64,000 bases of DNA from the NCBI RefSeq assembly GCF_023109675.1, contig NZ_JALDUR010000001.1, positions 163,097 to 227,096 on the forward strand, written 5' to 3'. Below the pieces are notes generated by a model. It ran no database searches. It worked only from the letters and a program-made list of their open reading frames with translations, and had not been told where the DNA came from. The position numbers and the translations under genes were made by a program. The stretch's first letter is position 1, and each line of letters begins with the position of its first letter. Below are positions 28,776 through 37,045 of this stretch, piece after piece. The stretch comes from Streptococcus parasanguinis. GTDB lineage: Bacteria > Bacillota > Bacilli > Lactobacillales > Streptococcaceae.

Positions 28776-29708
28776 ATGAAACTAAAAGAGAATATAGCTT
28801 TATATTATAGTGATGAATCAAAAAAAGTTGTTATTAATTCAGGGACAAAATCTTTTCTAATAACAGATAATAATAGAACTTTTTATAATATTCTATTAAA
28901 TCTCCACAATCTATCAAAGGATTCTGAATTGAGTGAATTTTTAATTCAAAACGATTTGGTTTTTCCAGAATATAAGCAGACCAGGGATGATATATTATTA
29001 AATGAACGAACACTTTTGTATATATTAGATCGCGCTAGTTCAAAACTAGTTTTGTCTGATTTGAATATTATTGAAATTTTAAATGCTCCTATTTTAATTA
29101 TTGGCTGCGGAGGAATAGGTACCATTGTTTTTAATAATTTATTACAAGCTGGTTTTAACAACTTCACTATTGTTGATAAAGATAAGGTTGAACAAACGAA
29201 TCTAAATAGGCAATTGTTTTACACAAAAGAAGATGTCGGAAGAGGCAAAATCGATGTTTTAGAAGAAAATGTTTTAAAAAATTGGTCTGGTGTTACTATT
29301 AAAAAGTGGGAACAGTTCATTACAAAAGAAGAACAAGTTCTTAATATATTAGATCAAGCTAATTATCAGATAGTAATTAATTGTGCTGATACACCTAGTA
29401 ATATTGAATATATAATTGCCGAAGCCTGTTCAGAAAAGGATATCCCTGTAATATCAGGACATGTTGGTCTAGAAACTGGGACGATAAATCCAATATATGA
29501 TAGATACAATCAGTTTAATAAATCTGATTCAAAAGAAATTTCAGCTCATTTAAAGGCTTCCATTTCTACAACTAATATGGTAACAGCATCTTTATTGAGT
29601 CAGATTGTTTTTGATTATCTTTTTAAAGATATAGTTAAATCCTCATATAACTTTTACGACTACCATGTAATAAATTTTAAAACAATGGAAATTACTGAAG
29701 ATGGATAA
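28776..29708 (+). CDS. ThiF/MoeB/MccB-like adenylating enzyme (E1-like) of a peptide cluster
   Basis: 310 aa. The first 95 residues look like a small peptide-clamp/winged-helix domain. The E1-like domain follows with the nucleotide loop IIGCGGIGTIVFNNLL (about residues 107-122), then VDKDKVEQTNLNRQLFY with the NxxRQ motif and GRGKIDVLEENV. The zinc-binding CxxC pairs of MccB and MoeB are not seen. It would adenylate the C-terminus of the 17-aa peptide, as MccB does in microcin C synthesis. ATG 28776 follows GGAGGAAC. It overlaps the next gene by 8 bases. Confidence 0.8.
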   Translation: MKLKENIALYYSDESKKVVINSGTKSFLITDNNRTFYNILLNLHNLSKDSELSEFLIQNDLVFPEYKQTRDDILLNERTLLYILDRASSKLVLSDLNIIEILNAPILIIGCGGIGTIVFNNLLQAGFNNFTIVDKDKVEQTNLNRQLFYTKEDVGRGKIDVLEENVLKNWSGVTIKKWEQFITKEEQVLNILDQANYQIVINCADTPSNIEYIIAEACSEKDIPVISGHVGLETGTINPIYDRYNQFNKSDSKEISAHLKASISTTNMVTASLLSQIVFDYLFKDIVKSSYNFYDYHVINFKTMEITEDG

Positions 29709-31059
29709 AATAAACAATATAATTTTTTTTGTTGATGATTTACCTGAAAGTTTAATACCTATGGATGCTATGGATACGAACACTAAGCTATTTGTTAGTT
29801 TCTTATATACACCAATTATTAAAAAATTACAAGGTGAATATATATCACCGTATTTTGTAGATATGAGTAAAGACAATGTAATTTGTTTAAAATTCACAGA
29901 TGAGGTATTTTGGTCTGATAATACAAGTCTTTCAGCTATAGAATTTTTATATACTCTAAGGTTAATTTTTAGTCAAAGAAAAAAATGCTTTTATTATTTG
30001 GACTTTATAAAAGGTGCTAAAGATTTTATCTATGGTAATGCTAAACTAGAGAATATAGAGATGTGGGTTGAAGACAATGTGTTTTTTGCGAATGTTTTCA
30101 ATCTCAACACATATAAAGATGTTTTTTCCTGTCCAAATTTTTCACCGTTAAAATTTAGGCAGGATGAGATTGACTTTCAAACTACTTCAGGAGGATATTT
30201 TTGTAAACTTTCAACAAATAAGAAGATAATTCTAGAGAAAAATATATCTGACAATAAACTTCCGAATGCTGTAGAGATTATAGAGGAGATAGATATACAC
30301 AATCAAATTCAGCAGATTCAATCTGGTAAGATGGCTTATACTGGATTCACCTCTTTAAATTTAGAAGATAGTGTCTTGAGACACAAAAATTATGAACTCC
30401 AATCTGACATACATTTCAGATTACTATTTAACGCTAAAATGTACGATGAGATTAAGGAACATAGCGCTAATATTAAAGATGAAATTATATATGAACTAAA
30501 AAAATCAAACAATTTGCTAAAATATATTAATGTAAATTGCAATGAATTATATTATCGATACAATAATGTAATTAGTACAGATACGGAACGAATGACTAGA
30601 TTTTTGTATCCAGACTATTTCCCTAATGACTTGATTGTTGATATTATAACTAAAGTTATGAATAGATATAGTATAAAAGTTAAGAGTTATCCTCTCAGTT
30701 TCAAGGCTTATCTTTCTGAAAATTGGGAGAAATATGATTTGATTTTAGAATTAATTGAACCAATTACAAAAAATCAATTAGATGAATTTATTGAACAAAT
30801 CCAGTTTATTGATCAGAAAGATAAGCAAACGTATGTTGGTTTAATAAATGAATATATTAAGTCAACAGATAATAGAGAGAAGGAAATAAAGACTACTGCA
30901 CTGGTGAATTTAATTAGAAAAAGTTCTAGAGTTTTAGATTTTGGGGTTTTCAGGCAATACTATATTAAAAATCCTGAACTACCTGAAATTGAACTAACTG
31001 ATAATGGCCTAATTAATATGAATAAGATGTTTAACAAGGATAAACTATGTGGGATTTAA
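29701..31059 (+). CDS. Cytosolic solute-binding-protein-like (SBP family 5) component of the cluster
   Basis: 452 aa with no signal peptide or lipobox. The sequence resembles family-5 peptide/nickel-binding proteins: LFVSFLYTPIIKKLQG, an FTDEVFWSDNTSLSAIEFLYTLR segment like the KDGVKWSDGxPLTAxD signature, and a SGGYFCKL stretch. Without a leader it would stay in the cytoplasm, perhaps holding the precursor or intermediate for the enzymes. It overlaps its neighbours on both sides (8 and 13 bases), so it is a true cluster member. The function is inferred. Confidence 0.65.
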   Translation: MDKINNIIFFVDDLPESLIPMDAMDTNTKLFVSFLYTPIIKKLQGEYISPYFVDMSKDNVICLKFTDEVFWSDNTSLSAIEFLYTLRLIFSQRKKCFYYLDFIKGAKDFIYGNAKLENIEMWVEDNVFFANVFNLNTYKDVFSCPNFSPLKFRQDEIDFQTTSGGYFCKLSTNKKIILEKNISDNKLPNAVEIIEEIDIHNQIQQIQSGKMAYTGFTSLNLEDSVLRHKNYELQSDIHFRLLFNAKMYDEIKEHSANIKDEIIYELKKSNNLLKYINVNCNELYYRYNNVISTDTERMTRFLYPDYFPNDLIVDIITKVMNRYSIKVKSYPLSFKAYLSENWEKYDLILELIEPITKNQLDEFIEQIQFIDQKDKQTYVGLINEYIKSTDNREKEIKTTALVNLIRKSSRVLDFGVFRQYYIKNPELPEIELTDNGLINMNKMFNKDKLCGI

Positions 31060-32744
31060 CAAAACTATACTACGACGATTTACAATGGGAAGAGGCAATG
31101 AAGGAAACTAGAGTATCTCTTGAGAAGATGCCGAGTTTTAAATTTGAACTTGAAATACTTGATGAAGATTTTACTAAAATCGAGTATTATTCAGAAAAGT
31201 TAGATAGATTATATACTTATGGTTTGCTTAGAAGAGAGCAAGATTCAGCAAACACATATATAACAAAGCGAATCCATGAAATTTATTCTCTTTACCAATT
31301 ATTTAACAGAAAAATTAAGCTATTTAATAATCTATTTTTAAATAGTGATAAAACGTTGGAGGTACTTAGAAGCAGTGAAAAACTAAAAAAATATGAACAA
31401 TTTTTTCAACAGAAGTTGACTGATTCTGTTAGTATGAAAGATTTTGATAGCAAAAATTTATACAAAAAAGTATCACCAAGGGATGCCTATATTAATTGGT
31501 ATGGTAGTTTTGAATATATAGGTAAATTTACAACAAATGATAGGATAGAGAAAATAACAGAAGAAAATATCCTACAATATCTTAGAGTAGAGGAACAAAT
31601 TTACCGCAGAGAGGCATATGAATCTGTTGAAATTTTTTTAAAAGAAAATTCAAATTTAGCATCATTTTTTTTAAATACTCACTTTCAGTTGAAAAACTTT
31701 ATAGCTAAACAAAATGGATTTGAAAATGCTTATGATATGTTTGTTTATAATAATATTTTTGATAAAAGTCAGAGTGTTTTTTTCTTCCAAGAGAATATAA
31801 CGCAGAAAATTATTCTATTACATGAGGAAATCTTAAACAATAAAATCAAGCGTAGTGGCTTAAATAAATTTACCTATTCTGATCTCTACTATTTAAAAAA
31901 TAGCGATAACTTCAAATTATCTTTTAGCGAGGCTACAAAAATTATTTTAAATACTTTCCGTGTTAAAGGGGGAGAATTTTATAATGCTGTAGAAGAAGTT
32001 ATAACTAATAATTGGATATCTAGGGAGAAGAACACTTTGCGGCACCCTGGACAAAGATCAATTAGTTGCTTTGGAGTTCATCCATTTATAACAGTAAATT
32101 GGAATAGTGAATTTGATGATTTATTTGAGCTGACTCATGAGATTTCAGGAGCAATAGGGCAGTATTATGCATCTCAAAATGGTATGTTTATATATTCTGA
32201 GTTATCAATTCTAAAAACAGAATTTATTTCAATTTTAGGCACATTGTATTTAATCGACTATTTAGGAAATAATTTTGAAGAAAAATTGATCATTTTCGAT
32301 CAAGTTGATAATTTCATTAGAGATTCTTTTATTATACCCTTTATTTATAGTACAATTGAATATCAGTTATATACTAAATCAAAAAACCAAAAATTAGATA
32401 ATGAGGACATTTCTGATGTTTGGTATGAAATAATGTCAAAGTTCCATTCGATAAAAAATTTCGAGGAAATGCCCATTAATCGCTATAATTGGGTTAGGCA
32501 TGAACATTTTTATATGGATGGTTATGACTTTAGATATATCATTGCATTTATACTTGCGTATGATTTTTATAAGAAAGATAAAAGTCTAGAATTTGTGATT
32601 GAATTACTAAAGAAAGGGGAAAGAATATCTGACAAAGAATTTTTTAATATGGTTCTTGGAGAAGAATTATCTTACGAAAAATTAGTAGAGAGTTGTGTAA
32701 CAGATATTATGAGAAAATATGATGAAGAAAATTTTAGTTTATAA
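31047..32744 (+). CDS. Oligoendopeptidase F (M3)-like protein with a degenerate zinc motif
   Basis: 565 aa, the length of PepF, starting MWDLTKLYYDDLQWEEAM as PepF does. The metal motif that should read HEXXH is THEISGAIGQYY (about residues 366-377): the first His and Glu remain but the second His is Gly. The later Glu region (SILKTEFISILG) is present. Zinc peptidase activity is therefore doubtful; it may act as a scaffold or bind the leader peptide. It is overlapped by genes on both sides in the RiPP-like operon. Confidence 0.75.
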   Translation: MWDLTKLYYDDLQWEEAMKETRVSLEKMPSFKFELEILDEDFTKIEYYSEKLDRLYTYGLLRREQDSANTYITKRIHEIYSLYQLFNRKIKLFNNLFLNSDKTLEVLRSSEKLKKYEQFFQQKLTDSVSMKDFDSKNLYKKVSPRDAYINWYGSFEYIGKFTTNDRIEKITEENILQYLRVEEQIYRREAYESVEIFLKENSNLASFFLNTHFQLKNFIAKQNGFENAYDMFVYNNIFDKSQSVFFFQENITQKIILLHEEILNNKIKRSGLNKFTYSDLYYLKNSDNFKLSFSEATKIILNTFRVKGGEFYNAVEEVITNNWISREKNTLRHPGQRSISCFGVHPFITVNWNSEFDDLFELTHEISGAIGQYYASQNGMFIYSELSILKTEFISILGTLYLIDYLGNNFEEKLIIFDQVDNFIRDSFIIPFIYSTIEYQLYTKSKNQKLDNEDISDVWYEIMSKFHSIKNFEEMPINRYNWVRHEHFYMDGYDFRYIIAFILAYDFYKKDKSLEFVIELLKKGERISDKEFFNMVLGEELSYEKLVESCVTDIMRKYDEENFSL

Positions 32745-33870
32745 TAGTTTTTCAAACATGATGCCAGAACTAATAGTTTGGATGATATATCTACAGAATT
32801 TTGGATGGAGTATTGCTGAGATAGCACTTTTACAGGGAATATTCACTTTTTTTTCAGCGATATTTGAAATTCCTTCAGGAATTATCGCTGATAAGATAGG
32901 TTATAAAAGAGCATTGCAGTTAGCAGAATTGATCTGTATTTTTTATTTAATATCTTACTTTTTTCCGCTTAATCGAATGGTCATTTATATTGGATTTATT
33001 TGTTTTTCACTAGGATTATCTCTCATATCTGGGACTGATACCTCATTGTTATACAATATTACAGATGGTAATAAATTTCTAAAATATATGGGAATTTTTA
33101 ATTCTTTAGGGATAATATCAGTTGCTTTTGGGAATTTAATCGGAGGCTGGATTGCAGAAAAATCTTGGACACTGTTATTTTTGATATCATTATTATTCAG
33201 AGTAGTTGCTCTAATCTGTATAACATCATTTGATGTTTCTAAGATAAGAGAAGTTGAGCCTATTGCAGATAATAAAAAAGCAATAAAACTATATTTAGAA
33301 AGATTATATGATTTTGTCAAAACGACAAAAAAGTTCAAGTATATATTAGTATCGTCTGCATTTTTGATGTCATCCGTAACGTTAAGTTATCAATATATGC
33401 CAGTTGTTCTAGAGCAATTAAGTTTAACTACAGGGCAGGTATCATTAATTTATGCAATTGTATCTGTGTTAGGATCTGTATTATCTTTTTTTAGTGAAAA
33501 GTTAACAAGTAAATGGTCTAGTAGAGGGGTTGCAGTTATTATATTTTTCATTTCTTTGCTACTATTTTTAGGGATAGGGAGGTTCCCGTATCACTCGATA
33601 ATTGTAACAATAAGTTTTATGGTTCCTAATATTTTATACGAACTGCTGTCCGTCATAATTGATTCTACGGTTCATGAGGATTTGAGAGATGATATTAGAG
33701 CATCATCTATATCTCTAATTAATTTTGCCAATTCTATTATGTTGACATTTGGATCAATTTTAGTAAGTTTATTGTCGGGTTTATTTAGTTTGCAAATTAC
33801 TATTAGTTTAATTTGTACAACTTTAATGCTATTGTCATTATTATCATATATAGAGTTTGGAAGGAGATAA
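32719..33870 (+). CDS. MFS transporter, probable exporter of the cluster product
   Basis: 383 aa with about 12 hydrophobic segments and the MFS motif region GIIADKIGYKRALQLAEL after the second helix. The start (ATG 32719 or 32722) lies within the end of the PepF-like gene. It belongs to the drug-exporter-like major facilitator type and most likely exports, and gives self-protection against, the modified peptide. The 3' end abuts the methyltransferase gene by one base. Confidence 0.8.
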   Translation: MMKKILVYNSFSNMMPELIVWMIYLQNFGWSIAEIALLQGIFTFFSAIFEIPSGIIADKIGYKRALQLAELICIFYLISYFFPLNRMVIYIGFICFSLGLSLISGTDTSLLYNITDGNKFLKYMGIFNSLGIISVAFGNLIGGWIAEKSWTLLFLISLLFRVVALICITSFDVSKIREVEPIADNKKAIKLYLERLYDFVKTTKKFKYILVSSAFLMSSVTLSYQYMPVVLEQLSLTTGQVSLIYAIVSVLGSVLSFFSEKLTSKWSSRGVAVIIFFISLLLFLGIGRFPYHSIIVTISFMVPNILYELLSVIIDSTVHEDLRDDIRASSISLINFANSIMLTFGSILVSLLSGLFSLQITISLICTTLMLLSLLSYIEFGRR

Positions 33871-33871
33871 A

Positions 33872-34624
33872 ATGAATAATAACAACTATCAAAAAAAGAA
33901 TTACGATAAAAATTTTTCTTTATTTTATAATAAGTATTTGACAGGTCAAGCTAAAAAATATGGAAATTTTATAATGTGTTTTCTAAATAGAAACGGATTA
34001 CAGACCGGAAGAATTCTAGACATAATGTGTGGTACGGGCAACCTCCTTGTTCAATTTGAAGACAAAGGCTGGGAAACGAATGGTGTTGACATTTCTGAGA
34101 GTATGTTAGAGGTTGCTAAGACAAATTTATCTAAAACTAAATTGATTCAGAGCGATATTGTAGAATTTAATTCAAAAGATGATTATCAGGTAGTAGTTGC
34201 AACAGCAGATGCACTTAATCATTTAAAAACAGATAAAGATATCTACGAGGTATTTAAAACAGTTTTCTCTCTATTATCAAACTCAGGATATTTTATTTTT
34301 GACATGAATACTCCAATTGGTATTAAAAATAATAACTATTTTATATCTTCAAGTGATGATGATGGAATATCTATTAGGGAAGGGTTTGTAGATGAAATCC
34401 ATGGTGTTGGTTTTACAAGATTTCATGGTGCATTTAAAATAGATAAAAATACTCCTTATTTAAGATTTGATTCAACAATATATAACTATTTTCATAATAT
34501 TGAAGAACTTGAGAAAAAACTTTTTGAAATTGGTTTCAAAACGGTAGAGATACGAGATGGATATTCTGAATTGTTATGGGATTCTAATAGTACGGAACGG
34601 GTGCTATTTATATGTAAAAAATAA
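33872..34624 (+). CDS. SAM-dependent class I methyltransferase
   Basis: 250 aa. Motif I is ILDIMCGTGNLLVQF (about residues 45-59), then GVDISESMLEVAKTNL and VVVATADALNHLK, a standard Rossmann methyltransferase. ATG 33872 with GAAGGAG before it is chosen over the longer TTG frame. It is the last gene of the ThiF cluster and would methylate the peptide or an attached group. Its own substrate is unknown. Confidence 0.85.
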   Translation: MNNNNYQKKNYDKNFSLFYNKYLTGQAKKYGNFIMCFLNRNGLQTGRILDIMCGTGNLLVQFEDKGWETNGVDISESMLEVAKTNLSKTKLIQSDIVEFNSKDDYQVVVATADALNHLKTDKDIYEVFKTVFSLLSNSGYFIFDMNTPIGIKNNNYFISSSDDDGISIREGFVDEIHGVGFTRFHGAFKIDKNTPYLRFDSTIYNYFHNIEELEKKLFEIGFKTVEIRDGYSELLWDSNSTERVLFICKK

Positions 34625-34733
34625 TAACTTATTTAATTTTAAGAAAGATAACCTAAATGCTACGTACTCTATGTTTAGTGAGTCTGGGACAAAAGTCCTT
34701 TAGCTCCAAAAAAGCAACGGATTTGAACTGCAC

Positions 34734-35010
34734 CCTAAAAGTTAGACAGAAAAATCTAACTTTTGGGGTGCTTTTATTATGAAATTAACTTTTGAAGATA
34801 AAGTTCAAATATATGAATCAAGAAAGCAAGGAGAGAGTTTTAGGCGACTTTCAAATCAATTTGGGATAAAGATTTCTAATCTTCAGTACATGATTAAATT
34901 GATTGATCGTTATGGAATAGAAATCGCAAAAGAGTAAAGAATCGTTATTATTTTCCTAAATTAAAATAAGAAATTATTGATAAAGTTCTCCTGGAAGATT
35001 GTTCATAAAA
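34734..35010 (+). mobile_element. Degenerate IS3-family (IS861-like) element end with orfA fragment
   Basis: The sequence from TGAACTGCACCCTAAAAG looks like a streptococcal IS3-family terminus with a hairpin (34740-34770). ATG 34779 then opens a 52-codon helix-turn-helix protein (KVQIYESRKQGESFRRLSNQ) that stops at 34937. Further orfA-like coding (KNRYYFPKLK) continues out of frame. No orfB is left. It is a dead remnant between the methyltransferase and the recombinase. Confidence 0.65.
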
Positions 35011-35081
35011 AAGAGTATCTTTGGCTAGAGAAAATCACAAAATCTAAATAAAATAGAAGATACAAAATATTTGTAATATGT

Positions 35082-35114
35082 AAAAGGTAGTTCAAAAATA
35101 TAGAACTACCTTTT
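35082..35114 (-). terminator. Hairpin at the 3' side of the recombinase gene
   Basis: A perfect 12-bp stem (AAAAGGTAGTTC with GAACTACCTTTT) lies about 100 bases past the recombinase stop in its reading direction. It is probably the terminator for that leftward gene. Confidence 0.6.
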
Positions 35115-35214
35115 GTTGATAATAATGAAATTAGATACTTGTTCTTTTAAAATAAATAGAGTAAAAATTTCTAGAAGGAAATCATCAAACTGTTTTGATT
35201 TAACTATAGTTATT

Positions 35215-36114
35215 TTACTTTTGTGGTCGAGAACGAATGGAAGATATGGGATTACACAGAGTGAGTATTTCTTTTTGTTTTGATTGAGATACATGAGTAT
35301 AGATCTGAGTTACAGAAATAGAGCTATGTCCAAGTATTTGCTGTATATAACGAATATCTACATCTTTATCCAGTAGCATTGTAGCAAAGCTGTGTCTAAA
35401 CATATGTGGCGTGATAGTTATAGATAAGTTGTTTTTCTTAACCAGCTTCTTTAAAATTAGACGTACGCTTTGTTCTGACAGTGCTTTAAGAGGATTTTGA
35501 CCAGTAAATAAATAGTCATTAGGTCGGACGCAGTATTTATTTATATATGTTTTCAATAAACTAAAGGTTGTTTGGTCTCCTAAAAAGAGGATACGTTCTT
35601 TTTTTCCTTTCCCGATAATATGAAGTGTTCTATTTGAAAAATTAATATCTTTAAGATGAATATGACAAAGCTCAGAAATCCGAATGCCAGTTGAAAGTAA
35701 TAAGGAAATGATTAGTAAATTTCTTTCAGCTTTTTGTTTTTGATATTTAGATTTTGAATAGATAACTTTTTGTTCTGAATATGAGTAGACACTTTTTAAA
35801 ATATCATAAGGAATGGTTTTAGGTAATATTTTTTCCTTCCGAAATTGAAATCGTAGTTGATTAAAAGGATTTTCATCAATTATATCTTGAAATTTTAAAT
35901 AGTTATAAAAAACCTTCAAACTTGCGATTTTTCGTCGTAGAGTGTTTGATTTTATATTTGATTTTGTTAAAAACTCAATATATGATTCAACATTATTGTA
36001 GTTTGAATTGTAAAATTGTAAAAGATCGTTTTTGTAAGCTCGAATTGTATGTGTGCTTAAACGCTTATGCGTTTCGCAGTAACTTAAGTAAGTAGAAATA
36101 AGTTTAGAATCCAT
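35215..36114 (-). CDS. Tyrosine recombinase (XerC/XerD-like) beside the Thoeris genes
   Basis: 299 aa. It has an N-terminal SAM-like core-binding domain (to about residue 95) and a catalytic domain with all expected residues: Arg in STGIRISEL, Lys in IIGKGKKER, HxxR in PHMFRHSFATML, His in ILGHSSISVTQ and the nucleophile Tyr in QIYTHV. It is divergent from thsB, and its start lies only 59 bases from the first of two 33-bp inverted leaders that bound the thsB-thsA pair. A role in inverting or exchanging these defence genes is inferred, not shown; it could instead be an element integrase. Confidence 0.85.
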   Translation of the reverse strand: MDSKLISTYLSYCETHKRLSTHTIRAYKNDLLQFYNSNYNNVESYIEFLTKSNIKSNTLRRKIASLKVFYNYLKFQDIIDENPFNQLRFQFRKEKILPKTIPYDILKSVYSYSEQKVIYSKSKYQKQKAERNLLIISLLLSTGIRISELCHIHLKDINFSNRTLHIIGKGKKERILFLGDQTTFSLLKTYINKYCVRPNDYLFTGQNPLKALSEQSVRLILKKLVKKNNLSITITPHMFRHSFATMLLDKDVDIRYIQQILGHSSISVTQIYTHVSQSKQKEILTLCNPISSIRSRPQK

Positions 36115-36172
36115 GAATATCTCCTTTAGTAATAATCATGTTATTTTAAACTTATTTAAGCATTTTGTATAG

Positions 36173-36205
36173 TGATAATAAATAGTTATCAGTAGGAGAG
36201 AGATG
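36173..36205 (+). repeat. 33-bp leader repeat before thsB (inverted partner at 38492-38524)
   Basis: The core GTTATCAGTAGGAGAGAG is shared, with one mismatch, by the thsA leader on the opposite strand. It ends in ATG, which here is directly followed by TGA, so thsB must start at the overlapping GTG 36205. In thsA the same ATG is the real start. Identity stops at the start codon. Confidence 0.8.
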
Positions 36206-36918
36206 TGAGAGAATTTCAATATTTCATAAGTTATTCAAGAGATATTTACTATGAATTTGTAAATAATCTGAATAATACGTTAAATGAAATAGGATTAAAA
36301 ACCTGGATTGACAAATTTGAAATTAACATTGGAGATGAAATAATTGATAATCTATATACTGTACTCGATAAAAGTGCTGATTATTATGGAATTATTTTTA
36401 TATTCGATGAAACATTCTTTAACAAAGCATGGTGTATAAAAGAGCTAGATTATGCGATGAAGAAAAGGATTCCTTTTTTTCCAATATTGTATAAAATAAA
36501 AAAAGAAGATATTCCTAATGAATATACTTTCTTAAAAAATTATAATTTATTAACGGTATCATCGTTAAAAGAAACTGATTATATCGTAGATCGCTTTATA
36601 TTGCTGCATTTGAACAATATTATTTGCAGAAATATTTCTAATTTTTCAATTGACAGTTATGTTGGTAATTTTTTATTAGAACAAATTCGACATACTACTG
36701 TAAATAGTATTGATGCTATTTTTATCCTAGATAACTTCTCTCAATATTTGAGAAAGCAAAAACGGTTGGGGAATTTTAAACTAACACATGAAATCTTGTT
36801 TTGTATCGCAATAACTAGACTATTAAAAGAACGTTTATTTAGGAAAGATTTCCAAGGGGAGTACCATTTTAAAATATTGGAAATCATCCAAGAAATATAT
36901 ATTAAGACGTTTCTATAA
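36205..36918 (+). CDS. thsB: ThsB, TIR-domain sensor of a Thoeris defence system
   Basis: 237 aa. The TIR domain covers about residues 1-135: FQYFISYSRDIYYEF, GLKTWIDKFEINIGDEI, and the catalytic-Glu segment AWCIKELDYAMKK. A helical C-terminal part follows. In Thoeris the TIR protein senses phage infection and makes a cyclic-ADP-ribose-type signal that activates ThsA, which here lies opposite and convergent (37046-38494). Start GTG 36205 with GGAGAGAG before it; the ATG two bases earlier is followed by a stop. Confidence 0.85.
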   Translation: MREFQYFISYSRDIYYEFVNNLNNTLNEIGLKTWIDKFEINIGDEIIDNLYTVLDKSADYYGIIFIFDETFFNKAWCIKELDYAMKKRIPFFPILYKIKKEDIPNEYTFLKNYNLLTVSSLKETDYIVDRFILLHLNNIICRNISNFSIDSYVGNFLLEQIRHTTVNSIDAIFILDNFSQYLRKQKRLGNFKLTHEILFCIAITRLLKERLFRKDFQGEYHFKILEIIQEIYIKTFL

Positions 36919-36960
36919 ATGTTCAAAATAGCCTTAGAGAACATTAAACATATAAAACTA

Positions 36961-37010
36961 AAAAACAGAGATTCACCGAATTGAAATTAAATGGTGAGTC
37001 TTCTGTTTTT
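36961..37010. terminator. Bidirectional terminator between thsB and thsA
   Basis: A long imperfect stem (AAAACAGAGATTCACC with GGTGAGTCTTCTGTTTT) has A-runs on the left and T-runs on the right. It sits between the convergent 3' ends of the two Thoeris genes. Confidence 0.8.
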
Positions 37011-37045
37011 ATTAAAGTAAAAAGCCTTTATATACTGATTTACTA

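Noticed and set aside
28776..29708. ThiF assignment to thiamine or molybdopterin synthesis
   Set aside because: No thi or moa genes are nearby, the CxxC zinc pairs are lacking, and the gene overlaps peptide-cluster genes.
35106..35294. Minus-strand open frame overlapping the recombinase 3' end
   Set aside because: It overlaps the recombinase in another frame and has no ribosome binding site.
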